57,548 nt of DNA from Myxococcales bacterium (GCA_021847645.1 JAJZQG010000019.1:1-57548), one strand, 5' to 3'; shown: positions 17,215 to 27,104, counted from the first letter of the stretch. Translations and numbers: made by a program. Notes: a model not told the origin generated them from the sequence alone.

Positions 17215-18090
17215 ATGTCGCCTCGAGAACGCAAGCCTCCCTGGTTGAAAGTCGCTGCCCCGGGCGGCGAGGAGTACTCGCGTGTCAAAGGCACGCTAGT
17301 GTCGCTTCGTCTGCACACGGTTTGCCAGGAGGCGCACTGTCCCAACGTGGGTGAATGCTGGGGCGAGGGCACGGCCACCGTCATCCTGCTGGGGGACACA
17401 TGTACGCGCGGTTGCAGGTTCTGCGCGGTCACGTCCGGCCATCCGAGCCCTCCCGATCCGTCGGAGCCCGCGTCGGTCGCCGAAGCGGTGCGTCGGCTGG
17501 GCCTGCGGTACGTGGTGCTGACGATGGTGAACCGCGATGATCTGCCGGACGGCGGCGCGGGTCACGTGGCGGAGACGATTCGCAGGCTGCACGAGTCGGG
17601 CGACGGGTTGCTGGTGGAGGCGCTGGTGGGGGACTTTGCGGGCCGGCGCGAGGACGTGCATCGTGTTGTCGATGCGCGGCCCGAGGTGTTCGCGCACAAC
17701 GTGGAAGTGGTGAGGCGTGTGACCCGTGCCGTGCGCGACGCGCGCTGCTCGTACGATCGGTCGCTGCAGGTGCTACGCTGGGCGAAGGAGCGGGCACCCG
17801 AGCGTTTCGTCAAGTCGAGCATCATGGTTGGGGCAGGGGAGACGGACGCGGAAGTCACCGAGGCGCTGCGCGACCTCCGATCGGCCGGCGTGGACCTGGT
17901 GACGATCGGGCAGTACCTGCGTCCGAGCGACAAGCACCTGCGTGTCGACCGGTACGTGGAGCCGGCGGTCTTTGACGACTACCGCGAGCAGGCGCTGGAG
18001 CTGGGATTCGAGTTTGCGGCGAGCGGGCCGCTGGTGCGGTCGAGCTACCGTGCTGCGGAGGTGTTCGTGAGGGCGCGAGCCCGCGCGTGA
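17215..18090 (+). CDS. lipA: lipoyl synthase
   Basis: The 291-residue product is LipA, a radical-SAM enzyme that inserts two sulfurs into octanoyl groups on lipoyl domains. It has both 4Fe-4S sites: the auxiliary cluster at Cys37, Cys42 and Cys48 (VCQEAHCPNVGEC) and the radical-SAM cluster at Cys63, Cys67 and Cys70 (DTCTRGCRFC). It also has the GQYLRPSDKHLRVDRYV motif and the C-terminal RSSYRA. A GTG directly before the ATG could also serve as start. The likely client is the E2 subunit encoded at 23863. Its stop codon directly abuts the stop of the convergent gene with no spacer. Confidence 0.96.
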   Translation: MSPRERKPPWLKVAAPGGEEYSRVKGTLVSLRLHTVCQEAHCPNVGECWGEGTATVILLGDTCTRGCRFCAVTSGHPSPPDPSEPASVAEAVRRLGLRYVVLTMVNRDDLPDGGAGHVAETIRRLHESGDGLLVEALVGDFAGRREDVHRVVDARPEVFAHNVEVVRRVTRAVRDARCSYDRSLQVLRWAKERAPERFVKSSIMVGAGETDAEVTEALRDLRSAGVDLVTIGQYLRPSDKHLRVDRYVEPAVFDDYREQALELGFEFAASGPLVRSSYRAAEVFVRARARA

Positions 18091-19368
18091 TCAGGAGCCG
18101 AGGCAGCCGGTCGCGATATTGACCTTGGCTTGCGGGTCGGCCTTCATGGTTGCGCAGGTCGTCGGGCACAGGCTGATCTTGGTGGGGTTCGCGTTGTTGT
18201 CGTAGTACCAACCGTCGCCGCCACCGCAGGCGCTCGAGTCGGGAACGCGCGAGACGGGCACCGGGTTGCCGGCACCGCCGGGCAGGTAGCTGAGCGAAAC
18301 CTGGTCCGGGTCGACGGTTCCGGTGCTGGGGTGGGGCATGTCGAAGTCGCAGGGGATGGCGGAGCCCTGGATGGCCTTGAGGGCGGCGAGGAACGCCGCC
18401 GAGCCGCCCGTGGCGTCGTAGGCCTGGGTGGTGCCGCCCTGCTGCGCGATCGCGGTCATCACGGCGGTAGCGTCGGTTGCCACGTAGATCGCGAAGGTGC
18501 GAATGGAGGGTGTTCCGCTGAAGTAGGTTGCCGCGATGGCGCCGATCCCGGCGGCGGTTTCGACCGGACAGCCGTACCCAGAGGCCAAGCAGCAAGGAGT
18601 CCCGTCGGAGACGATCACAGCCGAGACGACGTGGCCGGGGAAGGCCTGCTGCCTTGTGAGAGCGCCCTTGAGCACGCCGTTGATTGCCTCCTGGGTGGGA
18701 GTGAACAAGCCAGTGGGGCTGGTGCCGTCGATCGCGCTGCCCAGAGCGGCTGCGTGCCCGGGAAGAACGCCCCAGTCGACCAGCGGTGTCGCGTATGCGT
18801 TGCCGTTGCACGTCGGGCTCTGCGGAGAGCTGTTGTCATTGAGCGGGAAGAACCGCAGTGCGACGGTGATCCCGGCCGACTGCGGGTCGGTGAAGAAGCT
18901 CTTGAGCGCATTGGACTGGTTGGTCCATTTCGAATTCTGTGCCATGCTTCCCGACCGGTCGATCATCATGTACAGGTCGAGCGGCTTGAGGCTGGCCTCG
19001 ACGGCGGCAGTTGCACACGCCTCGGGAGCGTCGTAGCTCGGCGCGTCGTACGAGAAGTCGACGTCCGGCATGGCGTCTTGCATGGCGCCGCCGCCGCCCG
19101 TGTTGCCGGCGTCGGTGCTGCTGCCGCCCGTGCTGCTGCCGCCCGTGTTGCTGCCGCCCGTGTTGCTGCCGCCGTTACCGCCCGTGACCGAGCCGGCCGA
19201 GCCCCCGACACTGGCATCGGTATTACTACCCCCGCTGCCGGCAGCGCCGCCGGTGGCCGTGCCGCCGCCGTAGCTCTGCGTGCCGGAGTTGCTGCTGCTG
19301 CATCCCACGTAGGAAGCGGCAGCGAGGACAAGGGGAAGCACCAAGGGAAGAACGTGGAAGCGCCTCAT
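18091..19368 (-). CDS. von Willebrand factor A-domain lipoprotein
   Basis: The 425-residue product has a signal peptide with lipobox SYVGC and a long Gly/Ser/Asn/Thr linker (about 25-100). A vWA domain follows (about 125-320), opening with MMIDRSGSM, the MIDAS metal-site motif DxSxS. Further motifs are VALRFFPLND, SPTGLFTPTQEAINGVLKGA and VIVSDGTPCC. The C-terminal 90 residues carry a conserved Cys module (IPCDFDMP to NPTKISLCPTTC) shared with the divergent gene at 19646. Predicted to be a surface adhesion or protein-binding lipoprotein. The linker DNA contains short tandem repeats. Confidence 0.82.
   Translation of the reverse strand: MRRFHVLPLVLPLVLAAASYVGCSSSNSGTQSYGGGTATGGAAGSGGSNTDASVGGSAGSVTGGNGGSNTGGSNTGGSSTGGSSTDAGNTGGGGAMQDAMPDVDFSYDAPSYDAPEACATAAVEASLKPLDLYMMIDRSGSMAQNSKWTNQSNALKSFFTDPQSAGITVALRFFPLNDNSSPQSPTCNGNAYATPLVDWGVLPGHAAALGSAIDGTSPTGLFTPTQEAINGVLKGALTRQQAFPGHVVSAVIVSDGTPCCLASGYGCPVETAAGIGAIAATYFSGTPSIRTFAIYVATDATAVMTAIAQQGGTTQAYDATGGSAAFLAALKAIQGSAIPCDFDMPHPSTGTVDPDQVSLSYLPGGAGNPVPVSRVPDSSACGGGDGWYYDNNANPTKISLCPTTCATMKADPQAKVNIATGCLGS
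19115..19174. repeat. four tandem 15-bp units in a Gly-rich linker
   Basis: Four near-identical 15-bp units (GTGCTGCTGCCGCCC with C/T variation) encode the TGGSS/TGGSN linker of the vWA lipoprotein on the minus strand. Such units are prone to slippage and could vary linker length between strains. Confidence 0.85.
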
Positions 19369-19645
19369 GCGCGTAGTTTCGCAGCGACGGCGCGGACACG
19401 CAAGGCGGAAGGCGCGCCCAGACGACCGGGCAGGATGTTTGACGGCCGCGGCGCAATGCCGCTGTGCGTCAGTGATGTCGAAGCGCCAGCGTGTGGCGAA
19501 TCCGCGGGCGAGCGTCGGGGGCCGTTGGAGCCATCGGGCGAGTCGTGCTAGAACCGCAATGTCTTGCTTCGTGTCAGCGCTCCCAGCGCGCAAGCCCGTG
19601 CGCGAGGGAGCGCGGCTGATCGTCGTGCAAGGAGGCGTACGAATC

Positions 19646-20929
19646 ATGAAACTTACGAGGAAGCTGGGCGCTGTTGGCGCGCTGCTCGCTGTCTCGGCGG
19701 GCGTATTCGTCGCGTGCGGGTCCTCGGACTCGGGTTCCGGCGCGCAAGGTGCGGCAGCTTCCGGGGGCGCGGCCGGCGCGGACGGCGGGGGCGGCATGGT
19801 CAACCCCGATTCGGGCAGCGGTGGCTTCTTCGGGGGAGACTCGGGGTTGAGCGGCGACGTGACCAGCGAGGGGTTCGATCCGGACGCGGCGTGTGCGGCC
19901 ACCACCCTGTCCGCTACGCTGGCGAAGGCCAATATCCTGTTCCTGATCGACCGCACGGGCTCGATGAACTGCAACCCACCGCCCACGCAGACGTCGGCAG
20001 AGTGCGCCAACAACCCGGTCAAGAAGGTCGGGACCGAGCCGTCGAAGTGGGAAATCACTCGCGACGCGCTGATCGCCGCTATCCAGGGCCTGGAGGGAAC
20101 CAACCCCTTGCCGTCGATCGGCATCATGTACTTCAACAGCGACGGCTTCTGCGGCTTCCCGCAGCAACCCAACGTGAACGTCGCAGCCCTGAGCGGTAAC
20201 CCCAACAACGACCCGCAGCTCAACGCCCTCGTGCTCAGCCTGAACGGAGTCACGCCCAAGGGCGAGACGCCGATCGTGGGCTCCACGATGAGCGCGTATC
20301 AGTACCTGAACTCGAATGCCGCGAGCTTCGACGGCAATCGGTTCGTCGTGTTGCTGACGGACGGCGCGGAGACCTGCGATCCGGCCAGCAAGCCGTACCT
20401 GATCGAGAAGGCGGGGCAAGCCTCTTCGCTGGTCAACATCCGCACGTTCGTGCTGGGGGCTCCCGGCAGCGAGGACGGTCGCGCGTTCCTGTCGCAGCTG
20501 GCGTATGCGGGCGGAACGCCGTCGTCGTCGACGTGCGACCACTCGGGCGCACCGGCCAATGTCGGCGACTGCCACATGGACATGACGCTGCCCGGCTTGG
20601 ACTTCGCGACGGCGCTGCAGGCCAATCTGCAGGCAATCAGCGGCCAGGCGTTGTCCTGCGAGTTCGACGTCCCGACGCCGGGCCCTGGAGAGCCGCCGGT
20701 CGATCCGACCAAGGTCAATGTGAAGTACACGCACGGCGGCACGACCGAGTACATCCTGCAGGACGCGCAGGACCCGTGCGACGATGCCTCGAACGCGGGC
20801 TGGCAGTATTTCGACAACAACACGAAGATCGTGCTGTGCGGGGCGGCCTGCGACAAGGTCAAGAACGATCCTCAAGCGTCGATATCGATCGAGCTCGGGT
20901 GCGCTACGCAGTCCGTGCCGCCGAAGTAG
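19646..20929 (+). CDS. von Willebrand factor A-domain lipoprotein
   Basis: The 427-residue product has lipobox VFVACG, a Gly/Ser/Asp linker (about 25-75) and a vWA domain beginning LFLIDRTGSM. Its MIDAS motif is DxTGS rather than DxSGS, with a later VLLTDGAETC typical of this fold. The C-terminal module (SCEFDVPTPG to DNNTKIVLCGAAC) matches that of the convergent-to-lipA paralogue at 18091, so the two divergently placed genes are likely ancient duplicates. AAGGAGG lies 10 bases upstream of the ATG. Extra Cys pairs suggest disulfides outside the cytoplasm. Probable surface binding protein; ligand unknown. Confidence 0.82.
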   Translation: MKLTRKLGAVGALLAVSAGVFVACGSSDSGSGAQGAAASGGAAGADGGGGMVNPDSGSGGFFGGDSGLSGDVTSEGFDPDAACAATTLSATLAKANILFLIDRTGSMNCNPPPTQTSAECANNPVKKVGTEPSKWEITRDALIAAIQGLEGTNPLPSIGIMYFNSDGFCGFPQQPNVNVAALSGNPNNDPQLNALVLSLNGVTPKGETPIVGSTMSAYQYLNSNAASFDGNRFVVLLTDGAETCDPASKPYLIEKAGQASSLVNIRTFVLGAPGSEDGRAFLSQLAYAGGTPSSSTCDHSGAPANVGDCHMDMTLPGLDFATALQANLQAISGQALSCEFDVPTPGPGEPPVDPTKVNVKYTHGGTTEYILQDAQDPCDDASNAGWQYFDNNTKIVLCGAACDKVKNDPQASISIELGCATQSVPPK

Positions 20930-20981
20930 GCGCACGCAACGACGTGTCCGTCCGACCCCCCGACAGGGAGACCGAAGCTTC

Positions 20982-21569
20982 ATGTCCAAGAACGCCGACT
21001 TTCTTTCCAAGGTGGCTCGCAAGCTCAGCATGCCGTCGCGCGACGCCCCGGCCGGTGTCATGGACTCCATTCTGACGGTGGCCGCCGGCTCGTACGGGTT
21101 CCGCCCGTCGGGCGAGGAAGCCACCATGCCCACAGGCTTCGACCCGCAGGCTGCGGCCTTGTTCGAGAGTATCGTCGAAGCCTCCTTCCTCGTAGCGCAA
21201 GCGGACGGCGTGTTCGACGCTGCCGAGCGGCAAGCCTTCCGGACCGTGGTGGTCGAAGCCTGCCGTGGGGCGGTGGGCGACGATCAGCTCGAGGCGTTGC
21301 TGGGCGACCTGGCCGAGATGCTCGCGGAAGACGGCATGGCGAAGCGCATCTCGATGGTCGCTCGGACGATCGGCCGCGCCGACCACCAGCGCGAAGTCTT
21401 GCGCATCGCGGCGTTCCTCGCCGTCGTCTCCGAGAGCGCGAACGACGTGGAGCGCGAGGTCCTGGGGCAGATGTCCGACGCGTTCGGGCTGCCGCGCGAC
21501 ACGGTCGATCAGGTGATGGCGGAGGTGCACGACGCGATCGCCGAGGTCGAGGCCCGCTCGGCGCGCTGA
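20982..21569 (+). CDS. TerB-family helical protein
   Basis: The 195-residue product resembles the TerB (tellurite-resistance/DjlA N-terminal) all-helical domain. Acidic motifs SFLVAQADGVFDAAERQAF and SESANDVEREVLGQM match the paired D/E-rich sites where TerB proteins bind metal. It has no signal peptide. Other ter genes (terC, terD) are absent, so a tellurite role should not be assumed. TerB-like domains also appear in stress and membrane-linked systems. It follows the vWA lipoprotein by 52 bases and may share its transcript. Confidence 0.75.
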   Translation: MSKNADFLSKVARKLSMPSRDAPAGVMDSILTVAAGSYGFRPSGEEATMPTGFDPQAAALFESIVEASFLVAQADGVFDAAERQAFRTVVVEACRGAVGDDQLEALLGDLAEMLAEDGMAKRISMVARTIGRADHQREVLRIAAFLAVVSESANDVEREVLGQMSDAFGLPRDTVDQVMAEVHDAIAEVEARSAR

Positions 21570-21726
21570 CGACCTCGTCTCGCCGAATTCTCCCAGCTCA
21601 TCCGCAACGCCGGCTCGTGCTGCGTCATCCAAGCGCGCAGCGCGTGGCGTGCTGTTCGCCGATGCTCTTCACTCACGCACTCCCGGCCCGGGTGGCTCGA
21701 GGCCGTTCGCATCGATCGAGGACCGC

Positions 21727-22851
21727 ATGAATGCAAATCCAGACACCGTCGATTCGGGGAACGAGCTGGCCGCACTGCGCGTCATCCGGGACGACGGCAC
21801 CCTTGACCCGGCGCAGGATCCGGGCCTGTCCCGCGACGAGGTCGTATCGCTGTACGAAGCGATGCTCAGAACCCGGCTGGTCGACGAGCGTCTGGTGAGC
21901 CTCCAGCGGCAGGGCCGAATCGGCTTCCACATCGGCTCGTTGGGTGAGGAGGCGACGATCGTGGGCTCGGCGTTCGCCCTTCGCCCGCAGGACTTCATCT
22001 TCCCTGCCTATCGGGAGTTCGGCGCCGCGCTGCTCCGGGGTTTTCGGCTCCAGAGCTACCTCGACAACATGTTCGGCAACCGGCGGGATCCTGCCAAGGG
22101 CCGGCAGATGCCCGATCACTACACCAGTGCGAAGACCCGGCTCGCCTCCATCAGCTCGCCGATTGGCACACAGATCATCCACGCCGTGGGATACGCCCTG
22201 GCGGCTCGCATCCGGGGTGAGGACGTGGTGACGCTGACGTACTTTGGCGAAGGGGCGACGAGCAGCAACGACTTCCACAACGGCATGAACTTCGCGGGGG
22301 TCCTGCGCGCTCCCACCGTGCTTCTTTGCCGCAACAACGGTTGGGCCATCAGCGTGCCTCCGGAGCGGCAGACCGCGAGCCCGACGTTCGCCGAGAAGGG
22401 GCGGGCCTACGGCGTCCGGTACGCGCGATGCGATGGCAACGATCTGTTGGCGGTGGTTCGTGCGACGCGGGACGCGGTGGCGCACGCGGCGGCGGGCAAG
22501 GGGCCCACGCTGCTCGAGTGCGTCACGTACCGCATGGCCGGGCATTCCACGAGCGACGACCCCACGATCTACCGGGAAGCAGTGGCCGTGGAGTCCTGGC
22601 GCCAGCGCGATCCGATCGCGCGCGTGCGTGGCTGGTTGGGCGCGCAGGGATGGTGGGACGACGAGAAGCAGGAACGGCTCGAGAAGTCGACCGATGCCGA
22701 GATCAAGGCGGCCGTCGAGCAGGCCGAGTCTGCCGGACCTCCGCCGCTCGAGTCCATGTTCGAAGATGTGTATTCGCAGATGCCTGCCCACCTGGCCGAG
22801 CAACGGGCCGAGCTGCTTTCCGGTCCCCGAGCCCCTCAGGGACACCGCTGA
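21727..22851 (+). CDS. 2-oxoacid dehydrogenase complex E1 component, alpha subunit
   Basis: The 374-residue product is the thiamine-diphosphate E1-alpha subunit, closest in pattern to the branched-chain 2-oxoacid dehydrogenase type. Motifs are [60 protein letters not shown], and the ThDP motif [19 protein letters not shown] ending in CRNNGWAIS. It decarboxylates a 2-oxoacid and passes the acyl group to the lipoyl E2. The ATG at 21727 is chosen because the upstream in-frame extension is not family-like. It forms an operon with E1-beta (13 bases on) and E2. Pyruvate cannot be excluded as substrate. Confidence 0.92.
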   Translation: MNANPDTVDSGNELAALRVIRDDGTLDPAQDPGLSRDEVVSLYEAMLRTRLVDERLVSLQRQGRIGFHIGSLGEEATIVGSAFALRPQDFIFPAYREFGAALLRGFRLQSYLDNMFGNRRDPAKGRQMPDHYTSAKTRLASISSPIGTQIIHAVGYALAARIRGEDVVTLTYFGEGATSSNDFHNGMNFAGVLRAPTVLLCRNNGWAISVPPERQTASPTFAEKGRAYGVRYARCDGNDLLAVVRATRDAVAHAAAGKGPTLLECVTYRMAGHSTSDDPTIYREAVAVESWRQRDPIARVRGWLGAQGWWDDEKQERLEKSTDAEIKAAVEQAESAGPPPLESMFEDVYSQMPAHLAEQRAELLSGPRAPQGHR

Positions 22852-22864
22852 AGGAGCGCGAACG

Positions 22865-23839
22865 ATGCCCCAGATGAACATGGTTCAGGCCATCAACGAC
22901 GCGCTTCGCACGGAGATGCGTCGCGACGGGCGCGTGGTGGTTCTCGGTGAGGACGTGGGCAGGCTCGGAGGCGTATTCCGCGTTACGCAGGGGCTGCAGG
23001 CGGAGTTCGGGGACGACCGTGTGATGGACACGCCGCTGTCGGAGAGCGGGATCATCGGGACCGCGGTGGGGATGGCGATGTACGGGCTGGTTCCGGTGCC
23101 GGAGATCCAGTTCAGCGACTTCATCTTCCCGGCCTACGACCAGATCGTCTCGGAGGTGGCGAAGCTGCGGTATCGGTCCGGCGGCGACTTCTCGGCCAAG
23201 ATGGTGATCCGGGCGCCGGTGGGCGGCGGCATTCGTGGCGGGCACTACCACTCCCAATCGCCCGAGTCGCTCTTCATTCACGTAGCGGGCTTGAAGGTGG
23301 TTTGCCCCTCGACGCCGCATGACGCGAAGGGCCTGCTGATCGCGGCGATCCGGGATCCCGACCCGGTGCTATTCTTCGAGCCCAAGCGGGTGTACCGGGC
23401 GGCGAAGGGCGAGGTGCCCGAGGGCGACTACGAGGTCCCGCTGTCGAGGGCGAAGATCGTGCGGGACGGTAGCCAGGTGACGGTCGTGGCGTGGGGAGCG
23501 ATGCTCTACGAGGCCTTGGAGGCAGCCAACCAGGCAGCGAAGCTCGGCGTGGCGGCCGAAGTGATCGATCTGCGGACGCTCTGGCCGGTCGATGTGGAGA
23601 CGATTGTCCAGAGCGTCAAGAAGACGGGCCGGGTGATCGTGGTTCACGAGGCGCCGAAGACGTGCGGGTTCGGCGCGGAGCTGATCGCCCTGATCAACGA
23701 GAAGGCGTTCTGGCACCTGGAGGCGCCGCCGGTGCGCGTGACCGGTTTCGACACACCGTTCCCCTACACGCTGGAGATGGAGTACTTGCCGCTCGCGCAT
23801 CGTATCCTTCCAGCCATCATGGAGACGGTCCGGGTCTGA
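22865..23839 (+). CDS. 2-oxoacid dehydrogenase complex E1 component, beta subunit
   Basis: The 324-residue product is E1-beta, which together with E1-alpha completes the ThDP site. Motifs are [86 protein letters not shown] and the C-terminal DLRTLWPVD and [14 protein letters not shown]. The GGVFRVT variant is typical of branched-chain-type complexes. GGAG lies about nine bases upstream of the ATG. Length and motifs are complete. It sits between E1-alpha and E2 in a tight operon. Confidence 0.94.
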   Translation: MPQMNMVQAINDALRTEMRRDGRVVVLGEDVGRLGGVFRVTQGLQAEFGDDRVMDTPLSESGIIGTAVGMAMYGLVPVPEIQFSDFIFPAYDQIVSEVAKLRYRSGGDFSAKMVIRAPVGGGIRGGHYHSQSPESLFIHVAGLKVVCPSTPHDAKGLLIAAIRDPDPVLFFEPKRVYRAAKGEVPEGDYEVPLSRAKIVRDGSQVTVVAWGAMLYEALEAANQAAKLGVAAEVIDLRTLWPVDVETIVQSVKKTGRVIVVHEAPKTCGFGAELIALINEKAFWHLEAPPVRVTGFDTPFPYTLEMEYLPLAHRILPAIMETVRV

Positions 23840-23862
23840 CCCGGCTGCCAGGGAGAAACCAC

Positions 23863-25248
23863 ATGTCGCGCTACGAGTTCAAGCTTCCCGATATCGGCGA
23901 GGGCGTTGTCGAGGGCGAGATTGTCGCCTGGGCCGAAGGCATTGCCGTGGGCGCTGCGGTTGGTCCGGAGCAACCGTTGGCCGAGGTCATGACCGACAAG
24001 GCGACGGTGGTGATTCCGAGTCCGGCAGCGGGGGTCATCGTCGAGCTGGGCGGCAAGGTCGGTGATGTCATTGCGGTTGGCCAGGTGCTGGCGGTCATCG
24101 AGACGGAGCCTGGCGCGACTGTGGCGCAGCCCGAGCCAGCCGAGCGAGCGAAGCCGGCGCCTGCTGCTGAACCCGCGCCTGCGCCGACGAACGAAGTTCC
24201 CGCGCCGCCGTCGCCCGTGACGACTCCCGCAAAGCCCCCGGTGGCGAAACAGGCCGACGGGCCTACTGCGACTGCGGCGGGTTCGATTCCGGAGGAGCTT
24301 CCCGGCACGGCAGCGGCCAGCGCGCTGCCGGTCACACCGGCGAAGACCGACAAGCCGCTCGCCGCGCCGGCGACGCGCAGGCTCGCCCGAGAGCTCGGCG
24401 TGGAGCTGTCCCAGGTTCCTCCCACGGGCGAGTACGGACGTGTGACGGCCGATGACGTGAAGAGCTTCGCCTCGAAGGGAGCGGCGACGCAGGTCTCGCG
24501 GGCGCCTGCAACGCAGCCCGCGGCGGTGTCGATCGAGGCGTCGGAGCGCGAGGAGCGCATCCCGTTGCGAGGTGTTCGCAAGCGCATCTTCGAGCAGATG
24601 GCACGATCGATGCGCACGGCAGCACACTTCACCTTCGTGGAAGAGTGCGACGTCACGGCCCTTTCGGCGATGCGTTCGAGGCTGGCGCCGGTGGCGGAGC
24701 AGGCGGACGCGAAGCTGTCGTTCCTGCCGTTCATCATCAAGGCGTGCGTGGCTGCGCTCAAGAAGCACCCGACGCTGAACGCGGCGTTCGACGAGTCGAC
24801 GCAGGAGATCGTGGTTCGCAAGCACTACGACATCGGCATCGCGGCGGCGACGGACGCCGGCCTGATGGTTCCGGTGGTGCGTGGCGTGGATGGCAAGTCG
24901 TTGCTCGAGATCGCGCGAGACGTGCAGCGGTTGTCGGATGACGCGAAGGCGGGAACGATCCGCCGCGAGGATCTGGTGGGCTCGACGTTCACCATCACCT
25001 CGTTGGGCAAGCTGGGAGGGCTGTTCGCGACACCGATCTTGAACTTCCCCGAGGTGGCGATTCTCGGCGTGCACCAGATCAAGGAGCGGCCGGTGGTGCG
25101 CGACGGGCAGATCGTGATCGGGCAGGTGATGCTCTTGAGCCTGTCGTTCGATCACAGGATCATCGACGGTCACGTGGGCGCGGCGTTCGCGTACGAAGTG
25201 ATTGGGTACCTGGAGAACCCCGACCGACTGATGCTCGAGATGCGCTAG
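23863..25248 (+). CDS. 2-oxoacid dehydrogenase complex E2 component (dihydrolipoamide acyltransferase)
   Basis: The 461-residue product has one lipoyl domain (about 1-80) with the lipoylated Lys46 in MTDKATV. An Ala/Pro linker, a peripheral subunit-binding domain (about 170-205, PATRRLARELGVELSQV) and the catalytic acyltransferase domain (about 225-461) follow. The catalytic domain ends with SFDHRIIDGH, the HxxxDG active site. The E3 dihydrolipoamide dehydrogenase gene is not nearby and must be encoded elsewhere. Lipoylation would be done by LipA, encoded 5.8 kb upstream on the same strand. A palindromic hairpin follows in the 244-bp gap before the kinase gene. Confidence 0.95.
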   Translation: MSRYEFKLPDIGEGVVEGEIVAWAEGIAVGAAVGPEQPLAEVMTDKATVVIPSPAAGVIVELGGKVGDVIAVGQVLAVIETEPGATVAQPEPAERAKPAPAAEPAPAPTNEVPAPPSPVTTPAKPPVAKQADGPTATAAGSIPEELPGTAAASALPVTPAKTDKPLAAPATRRLARELGVELSQVPPTGEYGRVTADDVKSFASKGAATQVSRAPATQPAAVSIEASEREERIPLRGVRKRIFEQMARSMRTAAHFTFVEECDVTALSAMRSRLAPVAEQADAKLSFLPFIIKACVAALKKHPTLNAAFDESTQEIVVRKHYDIGIAAATDAGLMVPVVRGVDGKSLLEIARDVQRLSDDAKAGTIRREDLVGSTFTITSLGKLGGLFATPILNFPEVAILGVHQIKERPVVRDGQIVIGQVMLLSLSFDHRIIDGHVGAAFAYEVIGYLENPDRLMLEMR

Positions 25249-25333
25249 GGCGTTGGGCTCCTGGTGCCGGCCAGCTCCGAGGAGCGCGACACGGCGCAAT
25301 CCGCATGGCGCGAACCGGCCTGTTCGAGGGGCA

Positions 25334-25352
25334 GTCCCGCGAATCGCGGGAC
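25334..25352 (+). terminator. hairpin after the E1/E2 operon, possible terminator
   Basis: GTCCCGCG, loop AAT, CGCGGGAC forms a perfect 8-bp GC-rich hairpin 85 bases after the E2 stop. No T-run follows, so it may be a transcript-end stabiliser or weak terminator rather than a classical intrinsic terminator. Confidence 0.4.
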
Positions 25353-25492
25353 ATCAAGGTAACGCATGATCGACGCTCGAACCGCGGACCGGAGGCCATC
25401 CGGCGCAAGGGGCCGGGGCGCGGCGTGGACGCATGACGATTGACGTATGCCGTCGTGTCGTTCAGCCTTAGGGGAGGGAGGCAAATCCCCCG

Positions 25493-27049
25493 GTGACCGC
25501 ACGCCTTCTTGACACGGATGGACCACGCTTCCTCGACCGGTACGAGCTGATCGCAGAGCTCGCGTCGGGCGGGATGGCGACCGTGTATCTCGCGCGGTTG
25601 GGGGGCATTGCCGGCTTCCAGCGATTGGTCGCGATCAAGCACCTGCATCCGCATCTCGAGCACGACCAGCAGTTCGTCCAGATGTTTCTCGACGAGGCGC
25701 GTCTGGCCGCGGGCATCCATCACCCGTACGTCGTCCCGATCCTGGAGGTGGGTGCAAGCAACGTCGGTCACTACCTGGTGATGGAATACGTGGAGGGCGA
25801 CACGCTGGCGCGCTTGCTGGCGCGCGCGATGTCGTCGCCCGACGGCAAGTTCCCCGCGAGCGTGGCGCTGCGCGTGATGATTCACACGCTCGAGGGGCTG
25901 CACGCAGCCCACGAGCTCACCGACGACTTCGGCCGGCCGCTGGAGCTGGTGCACCGGGACGTGTCGCCGCAGAACATCCTGGTGGGGGTGGACGGTGTCG
26001 GGCGCATCACCGACTTCGGGGTGGCGCGGGCGCTGAGCAGGTTGACGTCGACGCAAGCGGGCCAGTTCAAGGGCAAGCTGGCATACATGGCGCCGGAGCA
26101 GGCGCAGGGCGGGCAGATGGATCGGCGAACCGACGTGTTTGCCGCCGGCATCGTGGCGTGGGAGGCGCTGTGCATGCGTCGTCTGTTCCGCGGCGAGACC
26201 GACGCCGAGACGCTCAACCGCGTGCTGTTCGAGCCCATCCCGACCATTCGGGACCAGGACCCGTCGTTTCCGGCGGCCATTGACGCGGTGATTGGGCGGG
26301 CGCTTCAACGCGACCCGGACGCACGGTTCGCGACGTGCCTGGAGTTTGCCGAGGAGCTAGAGCGCGCGGCAATGTCGGAGGGCATCCTATCGAGCGTGCG
26401 GGATGTGGCGGCGTACGTTCAACGGCTGATGGGGCAGGACATCGCGGCGCAGCGGGATCGGGTGCGAGCGTGGCTGTCGCGCAGCGAACCGAGCCAGGCG
26501 TGGCCGCCGGCGCCTCCGGGAGGGCGCATGTCGCTGCTCGGCGGGGCTCCGTCGCCTCCCACGTCCCTGTCGGTAGCGTCGATGTCCGTGGCTGCCGGTT
26601 CTGCCGCTGTCGGTGACGCTCACGCGGGTGCGGCGCCCGCGGCTCCGATCCCGTCGCACGGCTCGAACCGCGCGCTGCTGACCGCGTCCATCGTGATCGC
26701 CGTCGCGATCGTGCTCTCTGCCGTTGTCGTGGCGGTCTTGAAGCTCGGCGGCACGACTCCGTCGAGCATGGCGGCTGTCCCACCTGCGCCATCGTCGGTG
26801 GCATCGACGACCGTGAGCGGCTCTGCAGCGCCGTCCGCGACTTCCGTGAGCACTGCGTCGCCTGCCACGGAGCCGGCGATCGCGAGCGCTGCGCCATCGG
26901 CATCGGCGGTGGCTTCGGCGCCGGCAGCGACGAAGGCCGAGCCTCGCACCAACATTTCCGCGGTTCATGGCGGCGGTGGGAAGACCAGCGTCGACGTGGG
27001 GGGCGGGAAGGGCTCCGACGATGATCTCTCCACCAACCCCTACCGCTAG
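25493..27049 (+). CDS. membrane-anchored serine/threonine protein kinase
   Basis: The 518-residue product starts at GTG with a purine-rich GGGAGGGAGG about 14-23 bases upstream. The Hanks-type kinase domain (about 15-285) is complete: ELASGGMATVY, VAIK with Lys49, HRDVSPQN with Asp156, DFG with Asp174 and AYMAPEQA. A Pro/Ser/Ala linker leads to one membrane helix (TASIVIAVAIVLSAVVVAVL, about 395-415), then a Ser/Ala-rich extracytoplasmic tail ending in a Gly-rich stretch. It is similar in layout to the kinase at 10488 but of separate sequence. It slightly overlaps possible upstream starts of the next gene, so a shared transcript is likely. Confidence 0.92.
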   Translation: MTARLLDTDGPRFLDRYELIAELASGGMATVYLARLGGIAGFQRLVAIKHLHPHLEHDQQFVQMFLDEARLAAGIHHPYVVPILEVGASNVGHYLVMEYVEGDTLARLLARAMSSPDGKFPASVALRVMIHTLEGLHAAHELTDDFGRPLELVHRDVSPQNILVGVDGVGRITDFGVARALSRLTSTQAGQFKGKLAYMAPEQAQGGQMDRRTDVFAAGIVAWEALCMRRLFRGETDAETLNRVLFEPIPTIRDQDPSFPAAIDAVIGRALQRDPDARFATCLEFAEELERAAMSEGILSSVRDVAAYVQRLMGQDIAAQRDRVRAWLSRSEPSQAWPPAPPGGRMSLLGGAPSPPTSLSVASMSVAAGSAAVGDAHAGAAPAAPIPSHGSNRALLTASIVIAVAIVLSAVVVAVLKLGGTTPSSMAAVPPAPSSVASTTVSGSAAPSATSVSTASPATEPAIASAAPSASAVASAPAATKAEPRTNISAVHGGGGKTSVDVGGGKGSDDDLSTNPYR

Positions 27050-27104
27050 CCTCGGAAGCGACGTAGCCTCCCCTGCCGTGAGTCTTTCTCTCATCGCCCG
27101 CAGA

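Noticed and set aside
20982..21569. Tellurite-resistance locus
   Set aside because: Only one TerB-like gene is present, without terC, terD or terZ, so the fold does not imply tellurite resistance.
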